Positions 6,242-6,374 of a DNA stretch of 6,374 nt are shown here, one piece after another. Under the pieces are notes generated by a model, which was not told the DNA's origin, made no database searches, and saw only the letters and a list, made by a program, of their open reading frames with translations. The first letter of the stretch is position 1, and every line of letters starts with the position of its first letter. The stretch comes from Bacillaceae bacterium (GTDB lineage: Bacteria; Bacillota; Bacilli; Bacillales; Amphibacillaceae), in NCBI GenBank assembly GCA_030152985.1, contig JASLIE010000267.1, forward strand, positions 1-6,374, given 5' to 3'. Both the position numbers and the translations under genes were made by a program.

Positions 6242-6374
6242 TTATTTTATTTTTTTTTTTATATTAAAATAACTTCCTGAATTTTGTTTGTTTTCCCTTC
6301 TAAACGTGTCTTCGATCGGACTGAACATACGAATATTTTTATGCTCCAACTTTAAAGCATGTTTTAAAGGATAA
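6242..6374 (-). CDS. Possible 3' end of an unidentified gene, cut by the window edge
   Basis: One minus-strand frame is open from the window edge for 43 codons, ending with TAA at 6242-6244. It reads from YPLKHALKLEHKNIRMFSPI to a lysine-rich tail encoded by the A-rich tract. The part above about 6290 has base composition closer to coding DNA than the spacer, and the other two minus-strand frames stop within 12 codons. I do not recognise the family, and it does not resemble the C-terminus of Hpf, the gene next to secA in B. subtilis. A chance open frame of this length in AT-rich DNA is quite possible, so this is tentative. Confidence 0.3.
   Translation of the reverse strand, partial: YPLKHALKLEHKNIRMFSPIEDTFRRENKQNSGSYFNIKKKIK

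Overview
The window looks like chromosomal core DNA of a low-GC Firmicute of the Bacillaceae type. The signs are AT-rich intergenic DNA, strong AGGAGG-like ribosome sites, Bacillus-like protein lengths (SecA 837, RF2 366, FtsE 228 residues) and the gene order secA-prfB-cccB-ftsE-ftsX, which I recall from Bacillus subtilis. A very acidic linker in the cytochrome would suit a halophilic or alkaliphilic relative, but that is only an inference. All supported genes lie on the minus strand, so transcription runs from high to low coordinates.

From right to left: 6242-6374 is an open minus-strand frame running off the edge, possibly the 3' end of an unrecognised gene. An extremely AT-rich spacer follows. 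At 5941-6084 there is an unannotated 47-codon gene with a near-perfect Shine-Dalgarno site and a clear heptad (coiled-coil) pattern. Next comes a 14-bp hairpin, then a separate extended -10 promoter for secA. secA (3272-5785) is followed after 20 nt by prfB (2150-3251), which starts with GTG and is read through a classical programmed +1 frameshift at codon 25. A further 99 nt on is cccB (1718-2050), a lipoprotein cytochrome c with its own likely promoter and a strong intrinsic terminator. Finally, ftsE (827-1513) and ftsX (1-837, cut by the window edge) overlap by 11 nt behind another promoter.

The genes are housekeeping functions: SecA drives protein export, RF2 ends translation at UGA/UAA, cytochrome c-551 carries electrons outside the membrane, and FtsEX links an ATPase to cell-wall hydrolase control. 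I see no mobile element, CRISPR array, RNA gene or defence system. The least explained parts are the small coiled-coil gene upstream of secA, its hairpin, and the AT-rich right end, where the hpf gene found beside secA in B. subtilis would be expected. I do not see a convincing new multi-gene system.
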